Assembly: GCA_039105265.1 (NCBI GenBank)
Contig: JAPFFF010000018.1
Coordinates: forward strand, 2,976,001-3,040,000
Source of the DNA: Tritrichomonas musculus
Taxonomy: Eukaryota; Parabasalia; Tritrichomonadida; Tritrichomonadidae
DNA: 64,000 nt
Direction: 5' to 3'
Below are positions 41,200 to 50,739 of the stretch, piece after piece (the first letter of the stretch is position 1; each line of letters opens with the position of its first letter). The position numbers were made by a program, and so were the translations under genes. The notes beneath the pieces are model-generated. The model was not told where the DNA came from, ran no database searches, and saw nothing but the letters and a program-made list of their open reading frames with translations.

Positions 41200-42600
41200 A
41201 TGACTAATGATGTTCAAAAAATCAGCTCTTTTCAAAACGTTTATGAGCTTACCCAAGTTGAATCTGTGATGCTAGACCAAAATAATGCGTCAGGTTCAAC
41301 AAGCTTGCCACAGAAACAAATAATAAACTTAAATGATGAAAGTATAGAAGATACTACAAAAAATGATATTAATCAAAATTTTAAAGCAAATTTAGGCACT
41401 GATAGTATAAGTGCAAATGAGAATACTGACACTGACCAAAATATAGACACAATTCACAATAAATCAGATAAAAGTCAACCACAAATGAAAATGAACAATC
41501 TTTTTCTAAATCAGAATGATCTTTCATTGCTTCAACCACTCGAAACTAGTCCTGATCTTGATTCAATCTGCGAAAAGGAGCTAGCACTTTTTCAAAAAAA
41601 TGGAACAATTCCAGATCCTTCACGACAACAGCAATTATTACAATATATTCAACGCCAAAAAGTGAATGCAATTGTTTCAAGTAATTTTAGAGAAGCATCA
41701 AAACTTCAATCTGCATGCCAAAACCTAATAAATGCTATAAATGAATCTCAAGTTGTTGATACATTTAAAATAAAAATGGATGATATTGAAAAAAAGATTA
41801 TTGAAACAAAGCAAAAAATTAATGAAATAAATAATGAGACGCAGAGTACTTTAGCTGCTGAGCAATCTCTATTAAATCAAAAGAAGGAAGATATTATTCA
41901 TAACCAAGATTTAGAGCTTGATCAATTTGAGGAAAAGTGGAATGACGAAGATTTTCTACGCAAGTTTACAAAACCAAGCTCGATGCTGATAGCAAAGCAA
42001 TCACTTCAGCATTCATACATTTTGATGAAAGATTTTGATCGAGCTGAAGAACTCAAAAACGAAATAAGATCAATGGAAAAATCAGAAAGTCAAGAAGCTC
42101 AAAATAAAGCAGAATCAGAAATGTTGAAAGAACAGAAAAAATTGATTGAAAAACATCAAAACGAAATGGAAACTTTTAATCAGTTTTATAAGCGACAAAT
42201 TGATATTATTACAAGTAGGCAAGAACTTAAATTGGAACCGCTTATTGCTAGAAAAAATAAACTTGAAAAAGAGCTGAACTCAATTAAGCAGATGAGAGCA
42301 TGCCAAATTAACTTGCCTTCACTACCATCTATTCAAATTGAATCAAAATCAAATCAAAGTTCTTGTTTTAATTCATCTTCACCTTCAAGTAGGCTCTGCA
42401 CTAAAACTCCAGCTATCAATTCCAAAGGGAATTTAATCAATTCTTCCCTAGGATCTGTAATGACTCCAAGAACTGTTCAGAGATACACATCATATAAGGT
42501 TCAAATTAGAAACCCAAAAATAACTTTGAAACCCCTTGGAAAAATTATAACTAATAAAGATAAAAAGAAAATCATTTCAAGAAATAGAGCTAAAATTTAG
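41200..42600 (+). CDS. Coiled-coil protein, 466 residues
   Basis: Starts MTNDVQKISSFQNVYELTQV. Residues 1-115 are polar and disordered. A helical block follows (ELALFQKNGTIPDPSRQQQL, YIQRQKVNAIVSSNFREASK), then continuous coiled coil to about residue 370 containing FTKPSSMLIAKQSLQHSYIL and MKDFDRAEELKNEI. The basic, Ser-rich tail carries TPRTVQRYTSYKVQIRNPK. No enzyme motif. Looks like a cytoskeletal or flagellar structural protein; this is inferred from composition and neighbours. Intact. Confidence 0.65.
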   Translation: MTNDVQKISSFQNVYELTQVESVMLDQNNASGSTSLPQKQIINLNDESIEDTTKNDINQNFKANLGTDSISANENTDTDQNIDTIHNKSDKSQPQMKMNNLFLNQNDLSLLQPLETSPDLDSICEKELALFQKNGTIPDPSRQQQLLQYIQRQKVNAIVSSNFREASKLQSACQNLINAINESQVVDTFKIKMDDIEKKIIETKQKINEINNETQSTLAAEQSLLNQKKEDIIHNQDLELDQFEEKWNDEDFLRKFTKPSSMLIAKQSLQHSYILMKDFDRAEELKNEIRSMEKSESQEAQNKAESEMLKEQKKLIEKHQNEMETFNQFYKRQIDIITSRQELKLEPLIARKNKLEKELNSIKQMRACQINLPSLPSIQIESKSNQSSCFNSSSPSSRLCTKTPAINSKGNLINSSLGSVMTPRTVQRYTSYKVQIRNPKITLKPLGKIITNKDKKKIISRNRAKI

Positions 42601-42809
42601 AAACCCTGCCATTTAATGTTATATAAAATGTATGTATTTCGGCTTTATAAAAATTTATTTTTTTTTAAATGCTCAAAAATATTATATTTTTTGAAAATGA
42701 AAAGAAATAAAAAGAATTATTGCTATATCTTTCAAGATACATAACTCAATCTATAATACTTGTGGGACATCGATTATAAAATAAAACAAATTTATTATAT
42801 TCACAAATT

Positions 42810-43418
42810 TCATTTTGTAGTAGTAGTTTTTTTCTTAAGGGCTGCTTCTACCAATAAATTTGCATCCTGTTCAATTAAATCAGGATTATGCTTCATATTG
42901 AACCAACTATTTTTTGCAACTGGATGTATTTCAGGAAATACAGGCAGATCATCTGGTTTTGCATCATTATGAACTTCAACAAGTTCGCTTATTCCTGTCA
43001 TATCAACATGAAAACTTAATGAGCTCTCCAAAATAATACTTTGAAGTTCAACAGAACCGTCGCCATTACCTTTAACTACAAGTTGAGCAAGATCAAGTTT
43101 TCCGTGAGCTATTTCATCCTTTCCACCTCCTTTTGGAGGATGCATGTAAACAGTTATATCTATTATAGAAGGTATTAATTTATTAGAAGAGTCACGGGTA
43201 ATATTTTTGTGCATTTCTATTGCTTGAGTCCAAACCACTTGAAAATTGTTGACTGGTTCGGAACTTGTATTGTTCTTCGAAAAACGAGAATCTTGAAATT
43301 TTAAAGAAATATTTTTGCTGTAAAATGGGACATTATTTAGACGAAGATTGGAAAATTTGAATGTAACTTGCTGTGTTGCTGGCTTTGATTTTGATTGTTG
43401 AGGTGGTTTTGCTGACAT
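42810..43418 (-). CDS. C2-like (NT-C2 type) protein, 202 residues
   Basis: Convergent with the coiled-coil gene. A single beta-rich domain: VTFKFSNLRLNNVPFYSKNI, a VVWTQAIEMH strand in the position of the V.W motif, and HGKLDLAQLVVKGNGDGSVE, where NT-C2 domains have their G..idLa element. It ends in a short helical tail with poly-Lys/Thr. NT-C2 domains bind membranes or partners in EHBP1/EEIG-type proteins and also occur in ciliary proteins. The ATG at 43418 is the only good start. Assignment is from fold-pattern reading, moderate. Confidence 0.55.
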   Translation of the reverse strand: MSAKPPQQSKSKPATQQVTFKFSNLRLNNVPFYSKNISLKFQDSRFSKNNTSSEPVNNFQVVWTQAIEMHKNITRDSSNKLIPSIIDITVYMHPPKGGGKDEIAHGKLDLAQLVVKGNGDGSVELQSIILESSLSFHVDMTGISELVEVHNDAKPDDLPVFPEIHPVAKNSWFNMKHNPDLIEQDANLLVEAALKKKTTTTK

Positions 43419-43811
43419 TTAAATGGATACTTCAGTGATATAAAAAATTATATTATAATTATTTTAATATATGTATATCTTCATAATTAAGAATTATATT
43501 TTTAATTTTTTCGCATACTTTATTTTTATTACATTTTTGAATATAATTTTACTTGTAAAATATGTATAATATTCATTACATTACTTTAATTTTGAACATT
43601 ATTTAATAAGCAAATATTTCACAAAAAATATAGAAAAAATAGAATATAATCAATCAAAAAGTTATCAATATAAAATTTTATATTCAAATTTTGTGTGTTA
43701 ACGATGAATTATTTGTGCTGAAAAGCTCATTTATTATAATTTTTTACAATTCTAAAATATCCAACACCGTCCGATAAAAGGGCTGAACTAGCTCTTAGGC
43801 AATTGCATAAA
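43419..43811. other. Divergent promoter region
   Basis: AT-rich spacer between divergent genes. A TCATTTA Initiator-like word occurs near 43727, about 85 bases before the ATG at 43812. No other feature seen. Confidence 0.4.
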
Positions 43812-45146
43812 ATGAAGTATATGACAACATTGTCAATTTCAAATCAAAAAATAAAATCATTTTCTTTTGATCCTACTGGGAATTTCTTATTTTGCGTCAC
43901 AGAACACGAACTTTATGTTCTAGATTCACATGTATTTCGTGTTTATGGAGTTATTCATCCACATTCTCAAATTCCAATCTCATGTATGAATTTTTCACCA
44001 TTATGGTATGCTTTTGTGATTATTATTCATTCAAAAATATTTTTATATTCTGCTTTCACAGGAGATTTACTTTATGAAATAGATTCACCCGGAGGCGATT
44101 TTTGTATCAATGCAAATTTTTCTTATAATGGCAAATATTTTGTTGCAATATATAATGATGGATATTATGTATTATATAGCGTTTCTAAAATTCAAAACGA
44201 GGATGATAATCATTTCAATATTGTATTAAATAAAATATGTGAAGAAAAATATGATCGTGCTATTACTTCTTTTTCTTATTCATCTGGCAGTGAATTAATT
44301 GCTCTTGGATTTGATAATGGAAAAGCTATTGTTCGCTCAACAGATCCACAAAAAAGTTATCAATGGATTATTCAAGCACATAAACAAGAATGCGTTGTAT
44401 ATGTTTATTTCAATCCAAATAATGCATTTGAATTTATGACACGAGGAATGAAGAAAGGAGATATCAAGTTTTTCAGTATTTATCAATACGGAATGAAGCC
44501 TCCAAAAAATGACAATAAATCTAAAAATTTTAAACATCAAAATATAAAAAATGAAATTGAATGCTATCGCTATTTTTACTTAAAAAATAAGTGTAAAATT
44601 GTTACATCATCTTTTTCATCAGATGCAACTATTCTATTTGCTGCTTCATCGAGAATGCTTTTTGCATTTCGCACGAGCGATGCTTCTATTATTAATTCAC
44701 TCGAATTTGAACGATATGTTGAAATAGACTCTTTTTATGAAATTATTCCTCACTTAGTTATACAGTATGTCGCTATTGTAATTGCCAAGTCATCCCTCTG
44801 GATCTGGAATTGTCTTTCAAATGATTTCAGATGCGTCGTCATTCAAGATGTAAACGATCCACTTTTTCAATGCGGGCTTTTATATGCTTCTAATAAAGCA
44901 ATGATACAGACAAATGCTGGAACAATTAATTTTTATTCATGTGAAACATTACAATGGCAACAGCAAAACCATGTTATTGATGAATATCATGGACCTTGGT
45001 CAGATGAGATATCAAAATTACTAGGTGAATACAAATTACCTGAAATATATAAAACAATGACAATTTTTGAACAAAGAGGATTAGAATTCTACTCGGAAGG
45101 TCAAGTTGGTTTAGATATTGATTCTGAATCCTCAGATTTTGAGTGA
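43812..45146 (+). CDS. WD-repeat-like beta-propeller protein
   Basis: 444 residues from the ATG at 43812 (MKYMTTLSISNQKIKSFSFD). Repeated propeller blades are readable: FSFDPTGNFLFCVTEHELYV, NFSPLWYAFVIIIHSKIFLY, NFSYNGKYFVAIYNDGYYVL, ALGFDNGKAIVRSTD and SSFSSDATILFAASSRMLFA. It ends with an acidic tail (LDIDSESSDFE). The blades lack many classic GH/WD dipeptides, so sequence alone gives no ortholog. Probably a scaffold for protein complexes. Intact. Confidence 0.65.
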   Translation: MKYMTTLSISNQKIKSFSFDPTGNFLFCVTEHELYVLDSHVFRVYGVIHPHSQIPISCMNFSPLWYAFVIIIHSKIFLYSAFTGDLLYEIDSPGGDFCINANFSYNGKYFVAIYNDGYYVLYSVSKIQNEDDNHFNIVLNKICEEKYDRAITSFSYSSGSELIALGFDNGKAIVRSTDPQKSYQWIIQAHKQECVVYVYFNPNNAFEFMTRGMKKGDIKFFSIYQYGMKPPKNDNKSKNFKHQNIKNEIECYRYFYLKNKCKIVTSSFSSDATILFAASSRMLFAFRTSDASIINSLEFERYVEIDSFYEIIPHLVIQYVAIVIAKSSLWIWNCLSNDFRCVVIQDVNDPLFQCGLLYASNKAMIQTNAGTINFYSCETLQWQQQNHVIDEYHGPWSDEISKLLGEYKLPEIYKTMTIFEQRGLEFYSEGQVGLDIDSESSDFE

Positions 45147-45553
45147 TTTTTGACATAATTGAAAAATACATTTTAATATTATTATTACTTAGCTTGAATT
45201 TGTTTTTTATCGCATAAGAGTTTTATAGAAATGTAATTTTCTAAATCTTGATATTTTTTTTTAATACATTGTTCAAATATAATTATTTATTTTGCTTTAA
45301 TACCATATGAATATATTAATAATATTGAAATTCAATAAATAATCATTTTAATGATCAAGATAATCATGCTTTTTTGAAATAGGTTTTTGTAAGAAAATAG
45401 AAAATAAAAAAAATCAGCATTAATTAATATTGTTTACGAAATCATTTTCATTAAGCTTATATTCAACTGTATCTTTGAAATTCTCATAAAATTTTATTTT
45501 GGTCAATTGTAAACAATTTTTTGACTTTTTGAATATCATACTTTATTGAAATA
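45147..45553. other. AT-rich intergenic stretch
   Basis: Nothing recognised except a TCATACTT word about 16 bases before the next ATG. Confidence 0.4.
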
Positions 45554-46882
45554 ATGGTATTTTTATCTTTTTTCATCATTGCATATAAAGTTTTCATTAA
45601 CGCTTCGAACATTGAACGAACCATTTCAAGCAGCACCAAAATTCCAGCTTTTATCCTTATTTTTTCGCCATACTGTCCACATTGCACAAAAGTCCATCCA
45701 GACTGGCTGAAGTTGATGGATCAGTATGAAAATGATACAAAAGTTATTATTGCTGAATGCAATGCAATTTCTGATGGCGAATCCTGCAGAAAAATTTTTG
45801 ATTACAAAGGGTTTCCAAGTTTTATAGCTTTCACTCGTCGTCGAGGATTATGGCTTAGAAATATAAATCGTACACTGCCATCATTCGTCAATGAAACAGA
45901 ACGTTTGAAAAAGATTGATCTCTCATTTCCATGTCCACTTTTTAAATCAGATTTTGTTAACGAATATCCAGCAATAACATTTAATTCAGGAGTATCAAAA
46001 GATGAATCATGCACAATTTCACAAAGAATTGAAAAATTGGTTCCTGATTTATCATCTTTTCTTTATGTTGGAGATGAAAATGAATCAAAATTAGTTGCAA
46101 AATTAACACAATCAAACAAAGTTGTCTTTAATGGAGAAGATAATGATCAAAATTATGCAGATTTTATTAAAGAATATGCAATTAAGCAATTTGAAGCGCA
46201 CAATATACGTATTAAATATACCCAATATAAGAGAAAAGTAATTCTTCTTATTTATACTCAGCCTGGGCATATTAGACGTCTTCAAACATTAGGAGAAGAC
46301 TACTTCCAAGACTTTATTTTCACTACTTATTACTATCGAACTTTCAACAAAACTTATCCCAATATTCATGTTACTCCACTTGCTGCCTTAGTATCAAATC
46401 AAGATAAAACCAAGTTTGCTCTTTTTAATAATATATCCATTGATGCAAATTCTACCAAAGATTTCCTTGAATTAATTAAAAATAATAAATATGAAGCAAA
46501 TCTTGATATGAAAAACCTTTTCCCGCGTTTTCCTCCTAATAATCAAAGAATTAAAATTGTTAATCCTGAAAATCAACAACAGAAAAAAGCATCAGAGCAA
46601 AAAACTGTTAAGAAAACTCCAGAGGCAACAAAAAACATTCAAAATCAAAAAGAACCAGAAAAGAAAAATGTTAATGAAAATAATGAAAATAATGAAAATG
46701 AGAAACAAACACCACTTCATGAAGATGCTAAAATTGAAAAAATCGAATCAATTGGAAAAGAAAACACTAATTCGAAATTCATGCCTGTTTTCCTCTTTGT
46801 AGTTGGACTCGCAATAATGGTTTCAATCGGAATTTTCGCATATTGCAAAATCAAAGGCAAAAATATAGCAAAAATAGAGTGA
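45554..46882 (+). CDS. Membrane-anchored thioredoxin-fold (PDI-like) protein
   Basis: 442 residues. Residues 1-18 form a signal peptide (MVFLSFFIIAYKVFINAS). A thioredoxin domain follows with the active site YCPHC (Cys 41 and Cys 44), then KVHPDWLKLMDQYENDTKVI and the cis-Pro strand YKGFPSFIAF. Its CPHC motif is between the CGHC of PDI and oxidising DsbA-type sites. The middle 200 residues may hold degenerate thioredoxin folds. A Lys/Glu/Asn-rich linker precedes one transmembrane helix near residues 408-430 (VFLFVVGLAIMVSIGIFAYC) and a short basic tail. This is the layout of TMX-type ER oxidoreductases that help disulfide formation. Intact. Confidence 0.8.
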   Translation: MVFLSFFIIAYKVFINASNIERTISSSTKIPAFILIFSPYCPHCTKVHPDWLKLMDQYENDTKVIIAECNAISDGESCRKIFDYKGFPSFIAFTRRRGLWLRNINRTLPSFVNETERLKKIDLSFPCPLFKSDFVNEYPAITFNSGVSKDESCTISQRIEKLVPDLSSFLYVGDENESKLVAKLTQSNKVVFNGEDNDQNYADFIKEYAIKQFEAHNIRIKYTQYKRKVILLIYTQPGHIRRLQTLGEDYFQDFIFTTYYYRTFNKTYPNIHVTPLAALVSNQDKTKFALFNNISIDANSTKDFLELIKNNKYEANLDMKNLFPRFPPNNQRIKIVNPENQQQKKASEQKTVKKTPEATKNIQNQKEPEKKNVNENNENNENEKQTPLHEDAKIEKIESIGKENTNSKFMPVFLFVVGLAIMVSIGIFAYCKIKGKNIAKIE

Positions 46883-47375
46883 TACTGTTAATAATAAATC
46901 TTTCAATCATATTTTATATGCTTTTTTATTATTAATAATTTGTTGAGAAAAATAACAATAATAATGATATAATAAAAAAAAAAAAAAAAAAATTACCAAG
47001 CATAAAGCTATTTAAACCGCTTATCTGATTTCATCTAAGTCAGAACTTAGTTATAGAGATGCTTAGTTGATTCATATGAATTAGAAAATTTTTTATATAT
47101 ATTCGACCAATTATAAATTCAAAAAATCGAAAATACTTGCTTTATTTTGTGAATCAATTTTATTCTATATTTTATATTATTACACAAAAAGATCCTCATG
47201 AGAGGGAATAATTTATATACATACATATATACATTTGAGACATTTCTATAAAAATATCAAAATCAATGTTGAATCTAATCCAAAATGAAATATAAAATTC
47301 TTCTGAAATCCAATTCAGGATTGACTAACATTAGTTCCATATTCAAATCAATAAGAATTTCCTTATGCCTTTTTT
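46883..47375. other. AT-rich intergenic stretch
   Basis: Convergent gene ends; an A-run of about 18 bases at 46975-46992. No gene or RNA seen. Confidence 0.5.
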
Positions 47376-48602
47376 TTAGATGGAGCATTCATTCTCAAGA
47401 AGACTAAGTTGGAGCCTAAGCTGTTCAATTTCATTTATTGCCTCATCTTGAATTGCTGACAATTTTAACTTGAATGATTCAATAAGTTTTGAGATATCGG
47501 AATGGCTAATTTTAGGGGATATTTTATTGAGAGCGATTTCATCATAATTTTCTTCAGCACGTTCAATTTTCTCATTTACATTTGCCATTAATTTATTTAA
47601 ACTATTGACAGAATTCTCAAAGTCAACAATTTTTAATTCGATACTATCAACAGCTTCAATAAAACCGTTTATTTTTTGCTCAGAAAAATTTTCAAAAGAC
47701 TCAATTTGAGCTAGAATTTTTTCGTTGAGTTCGTTTACGTTTTGGGAGAATTGATCAAATTCATGTTGCTCGACGTTTGATTGACTTTTAAATGTTATTG
47801 AAGGCTGATCATTTTTATTTTGTAATGGTTGATATTCAATTTTTTTAGTAAGAACTTGCGATTTAATTGATAATTGCTTGATTTGTTGGTGATTTTTAAT
47901 AACAGATTCGGCTACTTCACGACTTGTGTCATTTTTTAAAGCTGCTTCTGTTTCCTTTTGCTTATTTAAGAGAATATTAACTTTGCTTTCGAGTGATTGT
48001 ATTCGTTGGTTGTGCTTTTTGAGATCAAGAACAGTGTCAAGCGTTGAAAATGCTTGCTTCGAGCTTTTTTGAATTTGCTTTTTTGGATTTGACGATGTAA
48101 AAGGAGACTTAAATTTATATTTTGGTGTATCTGATTGAACCTTTGCTTTTTGCTCATAATAATCAACTTTTTGTAAAATCAACTTCTCAAAGCTTTCTAA
48201 CACTTTTTGATTTTGTTCTAGCAATGATTGCTCAAAAGAAGGAAAAACTTCTGCAAAAAAGTCTGTTTGCTCACCATTTAATGATTTATCAACATGTTGT
48301 TGCAATTTTGTTGATAGGGAGTCAACAACATAATTATATTTTCTGAGCTTTGCTTTTAGTAGGTCTAGTTTATTTTTTTGTATTTCTTTTGAGATACAAT
48401 CTTGGTAATCTTGAATTATTTGAAGAGATTCTGAAATATTAGGAGGGATATCTGAAAAGTAATCATTATAAATTTGGTTACTCCTTTGAAGAGATTGTTG
48501 AATTTTGTTCATATCTGAACGGATATTAGCTGCAGTTAAAGATTCGGTTTTTTGTTGATTGCTCGCTTTCAGAGGAGGAAGAGGCATTGATTGAGCAAGC
48601 AT
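47376..48602 (-). CDS. Coiled-coil protein, 408 residues
   Basis: Starts MLAQSMPLPPLKASNQQKTE. Almost entirely heptad coiled coil, with a disordered Lys/Ser-rich segment near residues 160-195 (KYKFKSPFTSSNPKKQIQKS). No catalytic motif. Repeated phrases such as QSNVEQHEFDQFSQNVNELN and QIESFENFSEQKINGFIEAV are typical of basal-body and filament proteins, but no ortholog is recognised. Intact, convergent with the thioredoxin-fold gene. Confidence 0.6.
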   Translation of the reverse strand: MLAQSMPLPPLKASNQQKTESLTAANIRSDMNKIQQSLQRSNQIYNDYFSDIPPNISESLQIIQDYQDCISKEIQKNKLDLLKAKLRKYNYVVDSLSTKLQQHVDKSLNGEQTDFFAEVFPSFEQSLLEQNQKVLESFEKLILQKVDYYEQKAKVQSDTPKYKFKSPFTSSNPKKQIQKSSKQAFSTLDTVLDLKKHNQRIQSLESKVNILLNKQKETEAALKNDTSREVAESVIKNHQQIKQLSIKSQVLTKKIEYQPLQNKNDQPSITFKSQSNVEQHEFDQFSQNVNELNEKILAQIESFENFSEQKINGFIEAVDSIELKIVDFENSVNSLNKLMANVNEKIERAEENYDEIALNKISPKISHSDISKLIESFKLKLSAIQDEAINEIEQLRLQLSLLENECSI

Positions 48603-49086
48603 TTCATTAAATAACGAACATTTTCTATATAGGCCAATTTTTTACATCAAATTTTTGTCAGATTTATTTGATTTAAATCATTTCATTTATACAATTTAAA
48701 ATATGTTTAAATCATTTCATTTATACATTTTTGCAAGATATATGTCATTATATCATTCCACTTATATAGCACAGAAGTAGACTTGTTATTTTGAGAATCG
48801 ATATCAAAAACGTCACTTTTTTTCATCTGATACTCGATTATCAGTTTCAATATCTGATATCGAGATTATCGATTATCAAGATATCAGACATGAAATGTGA
48901 TATAAAAATAATTGTAAACTTGATATCAATTACCGAGATCTCAAACAGATTTATCTTTTTTTATAATTGGCATTTGTGATTTTAAAATACTTAAAAATAA
49001 ATAATGGAATGTATTGATGTTTATTTTAAGATTAAAATCAAAAAATACATTGTCATTAAAAATTTGGATCTTTTGATCCATTTTTA
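48603..49086. other. Spacer with GATATC/ATCGATTATC repeats
   Basis: Non-coding. From 48797 to 48950 there are repeated words ATCTGATA, GATATCGAGATTATCGATTATC and TTGATATCAA, partly inverted, resembling a degraded foldback element. A similar GATATCGAGATCGATTATCA run occurs near 15080. No gene seen. Confidence 0.4.
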
Positions 49087-49565
49087 CTATATGAAATGTA
49101 ATTTTAAGTATTCGTCTTTATTAACATTTAATGTAATAAAATCAGTGTTATTTTCAAGTTCATTAATAATATCATTGAAAGAAGATCTAGAATCAATAGA
49201 ATCATTCAAACATTTTGCATTTAAATTCAATACTTTGTTTTTCATATATATTTGAAAAACTGAACGGTAATTCATTTGTCATTATTTCACATATTATTAA
49301 TCCAAATGAATAAACATCAGAAGCAGTTGTATATTTGTTTTCTTTTAGTATTTCAGGTGCACAATAAAAATAGGATCCAAAAAGTTCTGATTCTTTTATA
49401 TTTTTAATCTCTTTAGCAAAACAAAAATCGGCAATTTTTGGATAAAGAAATTGATCAAGTACAATATTTTCTGGATTTAAATTACGATGAAGAATTCCAT
49501 TTTCGTGTAGATATTCCATAAATATTGATAAGCTTCTTTGTATCGTTCCAATTTTTCCTTGTTGT
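49087..49565 (-). pseudogene. C-terminal fragment of a TKL-like protein kinase
   Basis: Read on the minus strand: FMEYLHENGILHRNLNPENI (helix E and the HRD loop, here HRN), KIADFCFAKE (DFG, here DFC), FGSYFYCAPEILKENKYTTA, DVYSFGLIICEIMTNELPF, then a frame change near 49260 leads to NAKCLNDSIDSRSSFNDIIN, the end of the domain. The N-lobe is missing; the fragment abuts the E2 fragment at about 49570. With HRN it would be inactive even if translated. Confidence 0.7.
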
Positions 49566-49579
49566 TTTTCAACTCCTCT

Positions 49580-50715
49580 CTTTTCAAATCAACGCTGAAG
49601 ATAGCGAATTTCGCCACTTAACTCGAGCACCGATTTATCGCTCCGATATCTCTTATCGAGAGTATCGATGCAAACCCTTCCTTTGTCTGTTATGTTCGGA
49701 TGGAATCGAAATAAATAACAATGCTGCCGATATTCAGATGGGAATTCGATGACTAAATAAGACCAAAAATCTTTGTGAAGAGAATCTTCAAATCCTTTGA
49801 TTAAAACTCGCCAAACATCGGTTCGATCTTTAAGTGGAAATACTTTGATATCGTCGCTAATATTTGATTCGTTGATAACCTTTTTTAATTCATTGATGAC
49901 TCTCTTTTGGTTCGGATGCATTGTATTTATTTCGCCTTTCCTTTTGACCAGAAACCGCGTATTTCGGACTCATTACAAATCTCGATTTATCCGCAAATTC
50001 GCTTGTCCTTATCTTGAGATATTTCAAGCTCCTTTAATGATTTGAAGTCATCAGCGGTTAAAACCGGAGAATGAAATTCGTCGAATTTACGAAGATTGAC
50101 GCTGAAGAATTCTTCTTTGTTGAAAAATTCAATTCCATCATTGAATTTTCCGGCAAAGACGGTAACACGGCCTGCAAAACGAGAAAGTGCAGCGAGCTCT
50201 TTTGCGATCTCATCGGACACAATGACGCCATCGACTCTGATTTTATTCGAGAGAAGATAATTTGAGATCTCGGCCATTTCTTTCGGATTAGAGTTATTCT
50301 TAAAGCAGCACATTTGGCATTTGCTATCTTTATTTGCTTCTCACATTAAACTTGCTGCTTGCCACATTGCTCTAAACATCGCCGTTCCTCCCCGTAGTTC
50401 TTCGTCCTTTTGAATCATTCGCTCCGCAAAGTTCGTCATGAGCGGATTCAAGTGATTTCGGACTTCAACTACAAAGATGCCGCGTGGTATCCGTCGCATG
50501 CCTGCGTGAACTTTTGTGAGGCAGTGAAGCGGTTATGACCGTTATCATATGGATCTGACATCGACCCCGACCAGTCGACGCATATGAACACTAATTGTGT
50601 CACTTTTTCGGAGTCAATTGTAGAAAGTGACTCATTTGATTTAGCCATTCGATTTAATGCTAGCATAATTATTTCTGGGCTAATAAGAAAATTTGCTTTA
50701 TCCTGGCCAATTTCA
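49580..50715 (-). pseudogene. Broken VWA + ubiquitin-conjugating (E2) gene
   Basis: Minus strand. N-terminal: LISPEIIMLALNRMAKSNES, then a von Willebrand A domain, VTQLVFICVDWSGSMSD (MIDAS DxSxS), RNHLNPLMTNFAERM, ELRGGTAMFRAMWQA (the GGT block) and GRVTVFAGKFNDGIEFFNKE. A UBC domain follows (49921-49589): VWRVLIKGFEDSLHKDFWSY, LVIEFPSEY, FRFHPNITDKGRVCIDTL with the catalytic Cys. Frame changes occur near 50500, a stop near 50343, and stops separate VWA from UBC. The UBC is cut after the catalytic block and runs into the kinase fragment. GC content is visibly higher than around it. A VWA-E2 protein would link substrate binding to ubiquitin transfer; that function is inference. Confidence 0.65.
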
Positions 50716-50739
50716 ATTTTTCAAAATCTAGATACAAAA

